From Gimesia chilikensis (GTDB lineage Bacteria; Planctomycetota; Planctomycetia; Planctomycetales; Planctomycetaceae), in NCBI RefSeq assembly GCF_008329715.1, contig NZ_VTSR01000032.1, positions 868,001 to 932,000 on the forward strand: a DNA stretch of 64,000 nt, read 5' to 3'. Position numbers and translations under genes: made by a program. The notes beneath the pieces were generated by a model that searched no databases, had not been told where the DNA came from, and saw only the letters and a list, made by a program, of their open reading frames with translations. Shown here one piece after another: positions 47,763 to 55,201 of the stretch. Every line of letters starts with the position of its first letter. The stretch's first letter is position 1.

Positions 47763-49049
47763 TTATCGGTCGCTGTCCCATTTGCGGACCAGGCCGGCAG
47801 ACAGGTGGCCTCCAAATCCAAATGAGAGTTTGAGGGCCGTACTGATTTCCCGTGATACTGCAACCTGGGGTGTGTAATTCAGTGGGCACTCCGGATCGGG
47901 ATTTTCCAGGTTCAGTGTGGGGGGAACGATTCCGTCCCGCATGGCGAGCAGCGTCAACGCCAGTTCCACACTCCCTGCTGCCCCGAGGAGATGTCCCATG
48001 CCCCCTTTCAGGCTGGAACAGGCAAGCGCAGCGGAGTGGGGGCCGAATGCTTTCTGTAAGGCATGCGTTTCATAGATATCGTTGATTTGGGTTCCGGTGC
48101 CGTGGAGATTGATATAGTCGACTTCCTCGTGAGCCACTCCAGCCCGATCCAGTGTGACATTAATCAGGTGAGACAGGCTCTCTGCCCGGGGATCGAACTG
48201 CATCAAATGTGTGGAATCCGCGCCGAGGCCTCCGGTCAACCATTCTGCATAGGGAGTCACGTTACGTTTCTGTGCCTGCTCCAGTGACTCAAGTACCAGG
48301 ATGCCGGCCCCTTCTCCGACGACAAAGCCGTTACGTCTGACATCATAAGGACGGCAAGCTTGTGAGGGGTGATCGAACTGCGATGCCAGCACACCCATGC
48401 GATGAAACGAAGCCAGAACGGCGGGCAGGAGTGAGGCATCAGTACTGCCCGCGAGAACCGTGTCACAGACTCCATCCTGAATCAGTTCGGCGCCGCGCAT
48501 GATGCTTGAGAAGCCGGTGGCACAGGCTGAGACCGGGGTCAGGGCTGCGGCCTGCAGGTTGAAGTGGGCAGCGAAAGAGTGACTGGCTGCGCCCGCGAAA
48601 CACTGCAGCCAGAGTTCCGGGGGAACCTGCTCTGCGGCAGATGCATCCTGGTGTGAGAGCGCGGCCAGTTGAGCAAAACTGGCCATGCCCCCTTTGCTCG
48701 ATCCGATGACACACCCGGTGGTTTCCCGGTTGAGGTGGTTCAAGTCCAGGCCGGCATCCTCAAATGCTTCGGTGCCTGCCTGCAGTGCGAGGGTTAGAGA
48801 GGGCTCAGTCTGCAGGGGAGTCGAGCTGCTTAACGAGGCACTGGAGAGGCTGGGGTCGGGAATGATTCCCCCTGCCAAGGGACGCTTCAGCTGTAGGGAT
48901 AATGCATCTAACGGCTGGATCGCGGAAACGCCGGAACAGATTCCCTGCCAGGAAGCTTCCCGGCCAACGGCGTACGGGGTGATCAGTCCGATGCCCGTGA
49001 TGACAACCCTGCGTGGCTCAGGCTCAGATACTGTAGACAGTGGTCGCAT
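47763..49049 (-). CDS. beta-ketoacyl-ACP synthase (FabF/KAS II type)
   Basis: These enzymes condense malonyl-ACP with an acyl chain in fatty acid or polyketide synthesis. The ATG at 49047-49049 (MRPLSTVSEPEPRR) is chosen over 49136 because homologues begin shortly before RVVITGIGLITPYAVG. The Cys-His-His triad is intact: Cys in SACATGFSSIMRGAE, His in LHGTGTQIND, and His in LKGGMGHLLGAAG. The second His motif reads GHL rather than the usual GHT, a minor change. Length (428) is normal. The neighbouring small membrane protein gene lies just upstream on the same strand. Whether it makes bulk lipids or a special chain is not visible. Confidence 0.9.
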   Translation of the reverse strand: MRPLSTVSEPEPRRVVITGIGLITPYAVGREASWQGICSGVSAIQPLDALSLQLKRPLAGGIIPDPSLSSASLSSSTPLQTEPSLTLALQAGTEAFEDAGLDLNHLNRETTGCVIGSSKGGMASFAQLAALSHQDASAAEQVPPELWLQCFAGAASHSFAAHFNLQAAALTPVSACATGFSSIMRGAELIQDGVCDTVLAGSTDASLLPAVLASFHRMGVLASQFDHPSQACRPYDVRRNGFVVGEGAGILVLESLEQAQKRNVTPYAEWLTGGLGADSTHLMQFDPRAESLSHLINVTLDRAGVAHEEVDYINLHGTGTQINDIYETHALQKAFGPHSAALACSSLKGGMGHLLGAAGSVELALTLLAMRDGIVPPTLNLENPDPECPLNYTPQVAVSREISTALKLSFGFGGHLSAGLVRKWDSDR

Positions 49050-49089
49050 GAAAACGTGAGGGCTGAGTGTGAATGAAATCGAAGAGTGA

Positions 49090-49308
49090 TCAGACGCGAT
49101 GGCTGGTGCGACAGACGGCGAACAGGGCGGCGCCAATCAGGGCCGCTACGATCAGGTATTCCACGATCGAGGTCTGGGACTGGACGATCGCTCCCCCCTT
49201 GCGTTCCTCCTCCTGGGCCAGGACGGTCGTCACTGAAAACAGCGTCGTGCCAGCAAAGGCGGTCAGAGCGGAAAAGAGGCGGGATGTGAATCGCGTGCGT
49301 ATGTTCAT
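49090..49308 (-). CDS. small membrane or secreted protein (72 residues)
   Basis: The frame opens with a clear signal peptide (MNIRTRFTSRLFSALTAFAG ... VLAQ). After a charged patch (EEERKGG), a second hydrophobic helix (IVEYLIVAALIGAALFAVC) precedes a short basic end. It lies 40 bases upstream of the ketoacyl synthase start on the same strand. No family is recognised. The topology and codon regularity support a real gene, but the ribosome-binding site is weak. Confidence 0.6.
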   Translation of the reverse strand: MNIRTRFTSRLFSALTAFAGTTLFSVTTVLAQEEERKGGAIVQSQTSIVEYLIVAALIGAALFAVCRTSHRV

Positions 49309-49364
49309 AACGTCATTCTGAGAGTCTGGTAAAAGTGTCTGTCAGTCGCCTGATTGTATCAGCC

Positions 49365-49946
49365 TCAAGTCGAATCTGCATCTGGAAAACCGCATTCCTC
49401 ACTATTTTCCCCGGTTAATTCTGCGGGTTCTGAGCCCTGGATGAGCGTTTCTACAGGTTGTCGGAGCTGCTGGAAATCCTGCTGATGCAGATAAACGGTC
49501 TGCCAGCTGTCGGAACGAGGTTTCATTTTGTCCTGATAGGCGTCGACCGGAACCAGGTAGAATGCGTACAGATTCTCTTTAAATTCATAAACCTTTTCCA
49601 GGTTGTTGGAAATGGAGTCGGGAGGTAACTGATAGGCAAAGACCAGACTGGAGATAAAGCCTTCGCCGAACAGTTCCTGCCACTGGAAGAGCCCCCTGAT
49701 ATCCTCTCGGGTGGCCCAACTTTCCCAGCGACGGCTGCGCGTGGGGGCGTCAAAGATCTCGGTGCGTCCCTTGACGTCAATCAGCAGGTTGGGCCCCTGC
49801 GATGAATAGACGATAAAGTCCAGTGATTTGATTGACGCCTCCTGGGCGAGTGCCCGGCGTTTCTCATCCACGGCGACGTACGGAATTTTCTGGGAGCGGA
49901 GGTAATCCTCAAAGGCGGATTCGTAGTGATTCCTGCGAATGACCAT
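49365..49946 (-). CDS. HYExAFE-motif protein, possible PD-(D/E)xK-like nuclease fold
   Basis: The protein starts MVIRRNHYESAFEDYLRSQ, the HYExAFE signature of a family seen in planctomycetes. The start at 49946 has GAGG 6 bases upstream; an in-frame ATG at 49958 lacks one. Downstream, SLDFIVYSSQGPNLLIDVKG matches the D-x(n)-[DE]-x-K core of PD-(D/E)xK nucleases, with the Asp, the acidic residue and the Lys. The C-terminal part has Tyr/Phe-rich strands. Metal-dependent DNA or RNA cleavage is therefore plausible but not shown. The gene is located between the small membrane protein and hisS, with no obvious partner. Confidence 0.75.
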   Translation of the reverse strand: MVIRRNHYESAFEDYLRSQKIPYVAVDEKRRALAQEASIKSLDFIVYSSQGPNLLIDVKGRTEIFDAPTRSRRWESWATREDIRGLFQWQELFGEGFISSLVFAYQLPPDSISNNLEKVYEFKENLYAFYLVPVDAYQDKMKPRSDSWQTVYLHQQDFQQLRQPVETLIQGSEPAELTGENSEECGFPDADST

Positions 49947-50049
49947 GCTGATCCTCATCTGAAAACGATCTGGTTACTGATCAAATGGTACCACTGACTG
50001 GTGGTACTGTAAATATCTATAGATCAGTCTGTTTTCAGAATGAGGGGGC

Positions 50050-51372
50050 TCAGGCGAGGATCTTCTGGATTACGTCCAGCAGTTCTTCTTCTTTGACTGC
50101 GGTTTGAGTACCGGCCTGCATGTCCTTGACCTGCCAGAGCTGGTTTTCGAATTCGTCTGAGCCAGCCACGATGACGATTTTGAAGCCGTGACGGTTGGCA
50201 TATTTGAACTGTTTCTTGATCGCCTTGGTGTCCGGATAGACTTCCACATTCAAGCCCGCCTGACGCAGATCACGTCCCAGACGCAGGTATTCGGGGGTGA
50301 AAGCAGCGTCCATTTGTGTAACCAGAATCGGTGCGGGGGTAGAAACCTCGCTTAGCAGGTTCAGTTCCTGCATCGCGGCGAGCAGACGGTCCAGTCCGAG
50401 GCTGGCACCGACGCCGGGCAGTTCCTGAGTGGTAAACAGCTCAGCGAGGTTATCGTAGCGTCCGCCCGAACAGACGCTGCCGATTCCGGGCATCTGGTCG
50501 AGGAAGGTTTCGTAAATCGTGCCGGTGTAGTAATCGAGGCCACGGGCAATGGACGTATCCAGTACCACCCGTTCGGCAGGAATCCCCGCCCGCTCTACTG
50601 CGGTAAACAGTTCACGAAGATTGAGTACACCCTGCGTACCACGCTCGTTTCCTTTGAGCTGTGATTCCAGTGAGTCCAGAATTTCTGCAGTCGTACCCTG
50701 AGCGGTCATCAGAGCCAGGATCTGTTCGGCCTGCTTTTGAGTCAGTCCCCCCTGCTCCTGCATTTCCTGAATGACGGCTTCCGGGCTGGTTTTGGCCAGC
50801 TTGTCGAGGGCGCGCAGGACGGCTGCCGACTGCGATTCCAGGTTGTGCAACTGGAGCAGTCCATTGAGAATCATGCGATTATTGATGCGGATTTTGAAAT
50901 CGGTGAAGCCGATCTTCAGCATCAGATCGTGAATGATGAACAGCGTTTCGATGTCCGCGGCATTGGACTTGGTACCGATGGTATCGAAGTCACACTGGAC
51001 GAATTCGCGGTAGCGTCCTTTCTGCGGTCGTTCGCCCCGCCAGACCGTGCCGACGTGATAGCGTTTGAAGGGGGTGCCGAGCTCGTTGATGTTCTGCGCG
51101 GAGAAACGGGCGAAAGGAACTGTCAGGTCGAACCGCATGGCAACATCGCGGCCCCCCTGCTCGAAACGGAACATCTGCTTGTCCGATTCTTCCCCCCCTT
51201 TGCCGGTCAGGATTTCGGTATATTCCAGAGCTGGCGTGTCAATCGGGCTGAATCCGTAGCTGCGATAGACGGACTTGGCTGTTTCGATCAGCTGTTCGCG
51301 GGGAATCATGGCTGAGGGGAGATAGTCGCGGAACCCTTTGAGCGTACGTGGGGTAATTAATGGTTTATTCAC
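50050..51372 (-). CDS. hisS: histidine-tRNA ligase
   Basis: This class II aminoacyl-tRNA synthetase charges tRNA-His. Motif 1 region (LKGFRDYLPSAMIPREQ), motif 2 (RYHVGTVWRGERPQKGRYRE), the histidine-specific LDTSIARGLDYYTGTIYE (about residue 260) and motif 3 (GVGASLGLDRLLAAM) are all present. The C-terminal anticodon-binding domain starts near residue 335 (APILVTQMD). The 440-residue length is usual. The ATG at 51370-51372 is followed by MNKPLITPRTLKGF. A YkgJ-like gene lies upstream on the same strand, 83 bases away. Confidence 0.97.
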   Translation of the reverse strand: MNKPLITPRTLKGFRDYLPSAMIPREQLIETAKSVYRSYGFSPIDTPALEYTEILTGKGGEESDKQMFRFEQGGRDVAMRFDLTVPFARFSAQNINELGTPFKRYHVGTVWRGERPQKGRYREFVQCDFDTIGTKSNAADIETLFIIHDLMLKIGFTDFKIRINNRMILNGLLQLHNLESQSAAVLRALDKLAKTSPEAVIQEMQEQGGLTQKQAEQILALMTAQGTTAEILDSLESQLKGNERGTQGVLNLRELFTAVERAGIPAERVVLDTSIARGLDYYTGTIYETFLDQMPGIGSVCSGGRYDNLAELFTTQELPGVGASLGLDRLLAAMQELNLLSEVSTPAPILVTQMDAAFTPEYLRLGRDLRQAGLNVEVYPDTKAIKKQFKYANRHGFKIVIVAGSDEFENQLWQVKDMQAGTQTAVKEEELLDVIQKILA

Positions 51373-51455
51373 AGTATCGTACCGGCTGTGATCCTCGCGG
51401 ATCGCTGTTGACTGGAGAGTTTCAGTTATGGTTTCGTTTTGAGACGGAAGCAGTG

Positions 51456-51899
51456 CTACACGTGCACGACGGGAAGGTTCTCAGTTTTAATTTTGGACTT
51501 CCCTTTGCGTTTCTTTTTCTTCGGAGGCAGAACGGCGTGGGCGTATTCCCAGATCTGCTCCGGAGTCTCAAACAGGCGGTCGTAGGTGCCGTCGTTGTCG
51601 TATTCGCAGTCGTCGGTGGTGTAAGTCCGACAGATCTGGGGACGGTCTTCATAGTTCCCACAACGGTAATCCGGGAGAATGTATTTACAGTCTCCATAGA
51701 CCATCAGGAACCAGACATCCTCATCGACGAAAATGGCACTGTGCCCGTGCATGATGTACCACCGCATGTGATCGTAGTCTTCCCAGGTGGTCGGGGTTTC
51801 GATGGGTAGTGCAAAATAGCGACAGCAGCGTGCCGTGCAGTAACTGCATAATACTTCCCCGCTTTTCAGATCGGATCGTTTTACTGTGACAGTGGACAT
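51456..51899 (-). CDS. YkgJ-type cysteine-cluster protein
   Basis: The 147-residue protein carries the zinc/iron-chelating cysteine cluster of the YkgJ family: CSYCTARCCRYFALPIET (about residues 19-36), then GDCKYILPDYRCGNYEDRPQ and CRTYTTDDCEY. The family probably binds an iron-sulfur cluster or zinc; its function is unsettled. A Lys/Arg-rich tail (PPKKKKRKGKSKIKTE) ends the protein and could contact nucleic acid. It lies upstream of hisS on the same strand, perhaps a shared operon. Confidence 0.88.
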   Translation of the reverse strand: MSTVTVKRSDLKSGEVLCSYCTARCCRYFALPIETPTTWEDYDHMRWYIMHGHSAIFVDEDVWFLMVYGDCKYILPDYRCGNYEDRPQICRTYTTDDCEYDNDGTYDRLFETPEQIWEYAHAVLPPKKKKRKGKSKIKTENLPVVHV

Positions 51900-52561
51900 G
51901 GTCGGCTTCCCTGATAAATAAAATGACGGTTCAAGTCTGAAAAGGTTCGCAGCGACTGAAAACCTGCTGAACGACTGCTCTGTCCCCCCTATTCCCGGGG
52001 GAGGCGGAACGTATTAAAACAGACCGCTGCAAGGTCAGTACAATTCAGGACTTCAATACACCTCTGATGATAGAATAGGATGTTTTATAAGCCATTGAGC
52101 GGGAAAATGCACGGAATCTGCAGCAAGAAAGTTCGGGAAATCAATCAGAAGCGGCTCTGGCAACGCCGTCCCGTCGGAACTGGAGAATGCGAGGGGACGC
52201 TCACGCTGCTCTTTCCGGCAGTTCGCTTATAGGGGTTTTAGCGGTTATCACCCGGCGAAAAGTGTATAATTACGGTTTCTGCTTGACCCTGATTTGTTAT
52301 GGGACTTATCATTAAATAAAAGTCCCGTCCGGTTTTTCGCAGCTTTCCTGATCCCCACAATTGATCTGTCCGGGATACGCGTGAATAATTGATACCGAAC
52401 GATTTATCTTCGGTTCCGATGGTCGGGATAGACGATGTAACAGACAAGGGCTCATCAGTTTTTGTCTGAAACCCAAGATAGAAGACAGACATTCATTACA
52501 GGAATTCGAACGCACCACACGAAACCGCCGGTTTCGTAGAATTCGATCAAGGTTTAAAACG
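51900..52561. other. long gene-free divergent region
   Basis: About 662 bases lie between the YkgJ-like gene (minus) and the coiled-coil membrane protein gene (plus). A short GC hairpin (TCCCCC/GGGGGA, 51983-52002) is present near the left end without a T-run. A candidate promoter for the plus-strand gene is listed at 52283-52312. A 50-codon frame at 52080-52232 was considered and not accepted. Confidence 0.5.
52283..52312 (+). promoter_or_regulatory. candidate sigma70-like promoter
   Basis: TTGACC (52283-52288, five of six matches to TTGACA) and TATCAT (52307-52312, five of six to TATAAT) are separated by 18 bases. They would start transcription about 240 bases before the coiled-coil membrane protein gene, giving a long leader. 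A second TATAAT at 52265-52270 lacks a -35 partner. Confidence 0.3.
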
Positions 52562-53491
52562 ATGCATAAATCCGGAGTAGTCTTCGCCTGGCTTGTCGTG
52601 TTGGCAGCGATTGTCGCGGTACCACTGACAGCCAAGGTTCTTGCCGTCCGCAGCAGCTGGTTGCAGGCAGTGGAGAAGAACAGCACTCAGATTGCCAAAA
52701 ACGAAGCAGAAATCAAAGCGAAATCCGAAGAGAGCGCAGATCTTCGCAACCGACTGACCCGGGTCATGCTGGGCTGGGATCGTTACTGGGATGCTGCAGT
52801 GACTGTATCCAATCAGCAGACCGGTGAGATTCAGGTTGCGATCGGCAGTAATAACGGACTCGGTTCCACTCAGAATGCCGAAGAGGCCAAACCGGTCGTG
52901 TTCGCATTTCAGGCTGCTCCCGGTCAACCGGGGGGAGTGGCTTATGTCGGTGCGTTCCGCGTGACCGCCCTGGAAGCGAACCGGGCGCTCCTGCAGAAAG
53001 TGACACCTCCCGAAGCTGGTGAAGCAGCAAAATGGCAAAACGGTACCTGGCGGCTGCGAGCTCTGGTGCCCCCCAACTACATCACCACCCTGCGAACTCT
53101 GCGCGATCAACTGGTTGAGCGCAAACAGCAGCTCGAAAGAAAACAGGATCGAATCGAAGACCTCAACCGCCTGCTGGCTTCTGCCCAGAAGCGTCTGGAT
53201 GCACGCGTCAGTGAGTTGATCGGTTCCGACAATGCTCCCCAGGGAGAGAACCTGCCCGTTGAATTGCGGAAGGGGCTGGTTGCTGGTCTGGAAGAAGAAG
53301 AGCAGGAGCGGAACGAGGAATTTCAGGAAACCGATCGGTTACGGCGTGATTTGCTGAAAGTCTACCAGGAACAGCAGAAACTGATTGAAGACGTCAGCAA
53401 GCTGGCCCGACAGTTGCCCCAGCACAACGAAGGGTACGGCGAACAGAAACAGCCAACCGGCGAAAAGCTTTCTGAAGTCTCTGCTCAATAG
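52562..53491 (+). CDS. membrane-anchored coiled-coil protein of unknown function
   Basis: The 309-residue protein has one N-terminal membrane helix (FAWLVVLAAIVAVPLTAKV) and then an extracytoplasmic region. It has two coiled-coil stretches: NSTQIAKNEAEIKAKSEESA (about residues 40-60) and a long one at about 180-235 (LRDQLVERKQQLERKQDRIE) with heptad spacing. A beta domain (about 70-170) lies between them. A C-terminal helix-rich segment is Glu/Gln-rich. The gene precedes the rhomboid protease gene by 91 bases, so they could be co-transcribed and a protease-substrate link is conceivable. No family is recognised. Confidence 0.8.
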   Translation: MHKSGVVFAWLVVLAAIVAVPLTAKVLAVRSSWLQAVEKNSTQIAKNEAEIKAKSEESADLRNRLTRVMLGWDRYWDAAVTVSNQQTGEIQVAIGSNNGLGSTQNAEEAKPVVFAFQAAPGQPGGVAYVGAFRVTALEANRALLQKVTPPEAGEAAKWQNGTWRLRALVPPNYITTLRTLRDQLVERKQQLERKQDRIEDLNRLLASAQKRLDARVSELIGSDNAPQGENLPVELRKGLVAGLEEEEQERNEEFQETDRLRRDLLKVYQEQQKLIEDVSKLARQLPQHNEGYGEQKQPTGEKLSEVSAQ

Positions 53492-53582
53492 CTCAAAATC
53501 ACGGACGACACGGACACGGATGACAGAGCGTTGCACACAACGTCTCTGGCCAGGAACTGACAGACTAAGGATACGTTAGGCG

Positions 53583-54449
53583 ATGGGGATTGAGAGTCGG
53601 GATTACCTGCGACACGAGAGTGAGGGAAATTACCGCTCTTTCAACATGTCATCCGGTGGCTGGGCGATCAAGTACCTGATCATTGCGAATGTGGTTGTCT
53701 TCCTGCTGGAAGTGGCGACTTCGGAAGGTCGGGGCTCTTCTCCCGTGATTAACTTCCTGGCACTGGACCGAGGCAGCCTGTTCCCTGGTTTCCAGATCTG
53801 GCGGCTGTTGACTTACGGCTTCTGCCATTCCACGCAGACCCTGGGCCATATCTTTTTCAACATGTTCATCCTCTGGATGTTTGGACGCATGGTGGAACCG
53901 GTGGTCGGCTCGCGTGAATTCCTGGTCTTCTACCTGGTCAGCATCGTGATCAGCGGATTGTGTCATGTCGCTATCAGCCCCAACCCTGTAATTGGGGCTT
54001 CGGGGGGCGTGATGGCGGTGGTCTTTCTGACGGCCATGTACTACCCCAAGATGACCGTGCTGCTGTTTTTCATCCTGCCGATCGAGCTTCGCTGGCTGGC
54101 GGTGCTGTATGCGGTCGTCGATCTGTTTGGCTTTGTGAATCCCCGCAGCGATGGCGTCGCCCACTTTGCTCACCTGGGGGGAGCTGCCTTTGGGGTGGCC
54201 TACAAATATTACGGCTGGAACCTGTCGAGTGGCCTGCTGCGGAAGTGGGATCGCTTCCAGTCCAACCGGTCGGTCCGTAAAAGCAAACTCAAAGTCTATT
54301 CCGAGCCCGATACCCGTTTGAGCAAAGCAAGCCTGGATGAGCGGGTAGACGCCATCCTGGAAAAAATCAGCCGCGAAGGTGAAGCAAGTCTGACGGATCA
54401 GGAGCGGGAACTGCTCAAAGAGGCCAGCAGCAAGTACAAAAAGCGTTGA
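53583..54449 (+). CDS. rhomboid-family intramembrane serine protease
   Basis: Rhomboids cut membrane proteins within the bilayer using a Ser-His dyad. The nucleophile is in VIGASGGVMAVVFLT (GxSG, about residue 140) and the His is in GVAHFAHLGGAAFGVAY (about 198). Six or so membrane segments surround them; an early one has the HIFFNMFILWMFGRMVE pattern of the L1 loop/helix region. The C-terminal 80 residues are soluble and charged (LDERVDAILEKISREGEASL), a helical tail similar in flavour to that of the site-2 protease at 44 kb. Start is the ATG at 53583. Confidence 0.92.
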   Translation: MGIESRDYLRHESEGNYRSFNMSSGGWAIKYLIIANVVVFLLEVATSEGRGSSPVINFLALDRGSLFPGFQIWRLLTYGFCHSTQTLGHIFFNMFILWMFGRMVEPVVGSREFLVFYLVSIVISGLCHVAISPNPVIGASGGVMAVVFLTAMYYPKMTVLLFFILPIELRWLAVLYAVVDLFGFVNPRSDGVAHFAHLGGAAFGVAYKYYGWNLSSGLLRKWDRFQSNRSVRKSKLKVYSEPDTRLSKASLDERVDAILEKISREGEASLTDQERELLKEASSKYKKR

Positions 54450-54528
54450 ATCACTGACTGCGACAGATTACCCTGATGGATCGGGAGTTCACAGCTGTGA
54501 GAATGCATTCTGATTCCGGTGGTCCGTC

Positions 54529-55140
54529 ATGCCTCAGTCACAATTTGAAGAGCTGATTCAGCGTACGCGTGCCGGCGATCGCAGTGCCGAAAATGAACTG
54601 CTGGAAAAATGTCGCGCGTATATCTCCCTGGTCGCCCGCGCTCAGATTGAAGGCTGGATGCGAACCAAGTTCGATGCCTCTGACCTGGTGCAGCAGACTC
54701 TGCTCGAAGCACACCAGGGGCTTTCCCGTTTCGAGGGAGAGACCGAGGCAGAATGGCTGGGCTGGCTACGAGGTATTTTAAATCATAACACGCTGGACTT
54801 CGCCCGGCGTTACCAGGGAGCCGCCAAGCGTGATGTGAAACGTGAGTTTTCCATTGATCGCGCTGGTCAGCCATCAGAAGCCTCTGGTCAGATGAGGTGG
54901 GAGTTGCCAGACCAGGCGGAAACGCCGAGCCGGATCCTGCTGAACCGGGAGCAGGAGATTCAGGTTGCTGACGCAGTCAGTCAACTCCCCCCTGACTACC
55001 AGGAAGTGATCATGCTTCGTAATCTGCAGCGGCTGCCGTTCAAAGAGGTTGCCGAGCGGATGCAGAGGAGTCCCGGTGCCGTACAGATGCTCTGGTTGAG
55101 GGCACTGAATCAACTGCAGGAACTGCTGGAACAGGTTTGA
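54529..55140 (+). CDS. ECF-type sigma-70 factor, planctomycete subfamily
   Basis: This 203-residue protein has sigma region 2 (DASDLVQQTLLEAHQGLSRF, about residues 50-70) and region 4 (LPPDYQEVIMLRNLQRLPFK, about 150-170) with the helix-turn-helix EVAERMQRSPGAVQMLWLRA. The sequence matches the Planctomycetaceae-specific ECF subfamily that I recall as TIGR02984. It would direct RNA polymerase to a specific promoter set. No anti-sigma factor gene is adjacent. The kinase gene starts 61 bases downstream, the usual arrangement for this subfamily, so the kinase may set sigma activity. Confidence 0.92.
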   Translation: MPQSQFEELIQRTRAGDRSAENELLEKCRAYISLVARAQIEGWMRTKFDASDLVQQTLLEAHQGLSRFEGETEAEWLGWLRGILNHNTLDFARRYQGAAKRDVKREFSIDRAGQPSEASGQMRWELPDQAETPSRILLNREQEIQVADAVSQLPPDYQEVIMLRNLQRLPFKEVAERMQRSPGAVQMLWLRALNQLQELLEQV

Positions 55141-55201
55141 AGAGGCCCTGGCGACCGGATAATCCGACTGAAAATTGAAGATTTAAGAAAGACTGCAGCC
55201 C

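Noticed and set aside
51983-52002. GC-rich hairpin downstream of the YkgJ-like gene start
   Set aside because: It lacks a T-run on either strand and lies upstream of the minus-strand gene, so it is not a terminator.
52080-52232. A 50-codon plus-strand frame (starting MFYKPLSGK) in the long gap before the coiled-coil gene
   Set aside because: AGG touches the ATG, so there is no spacing for ribosome binding, and no domain is visible. Kept only as a possibility.
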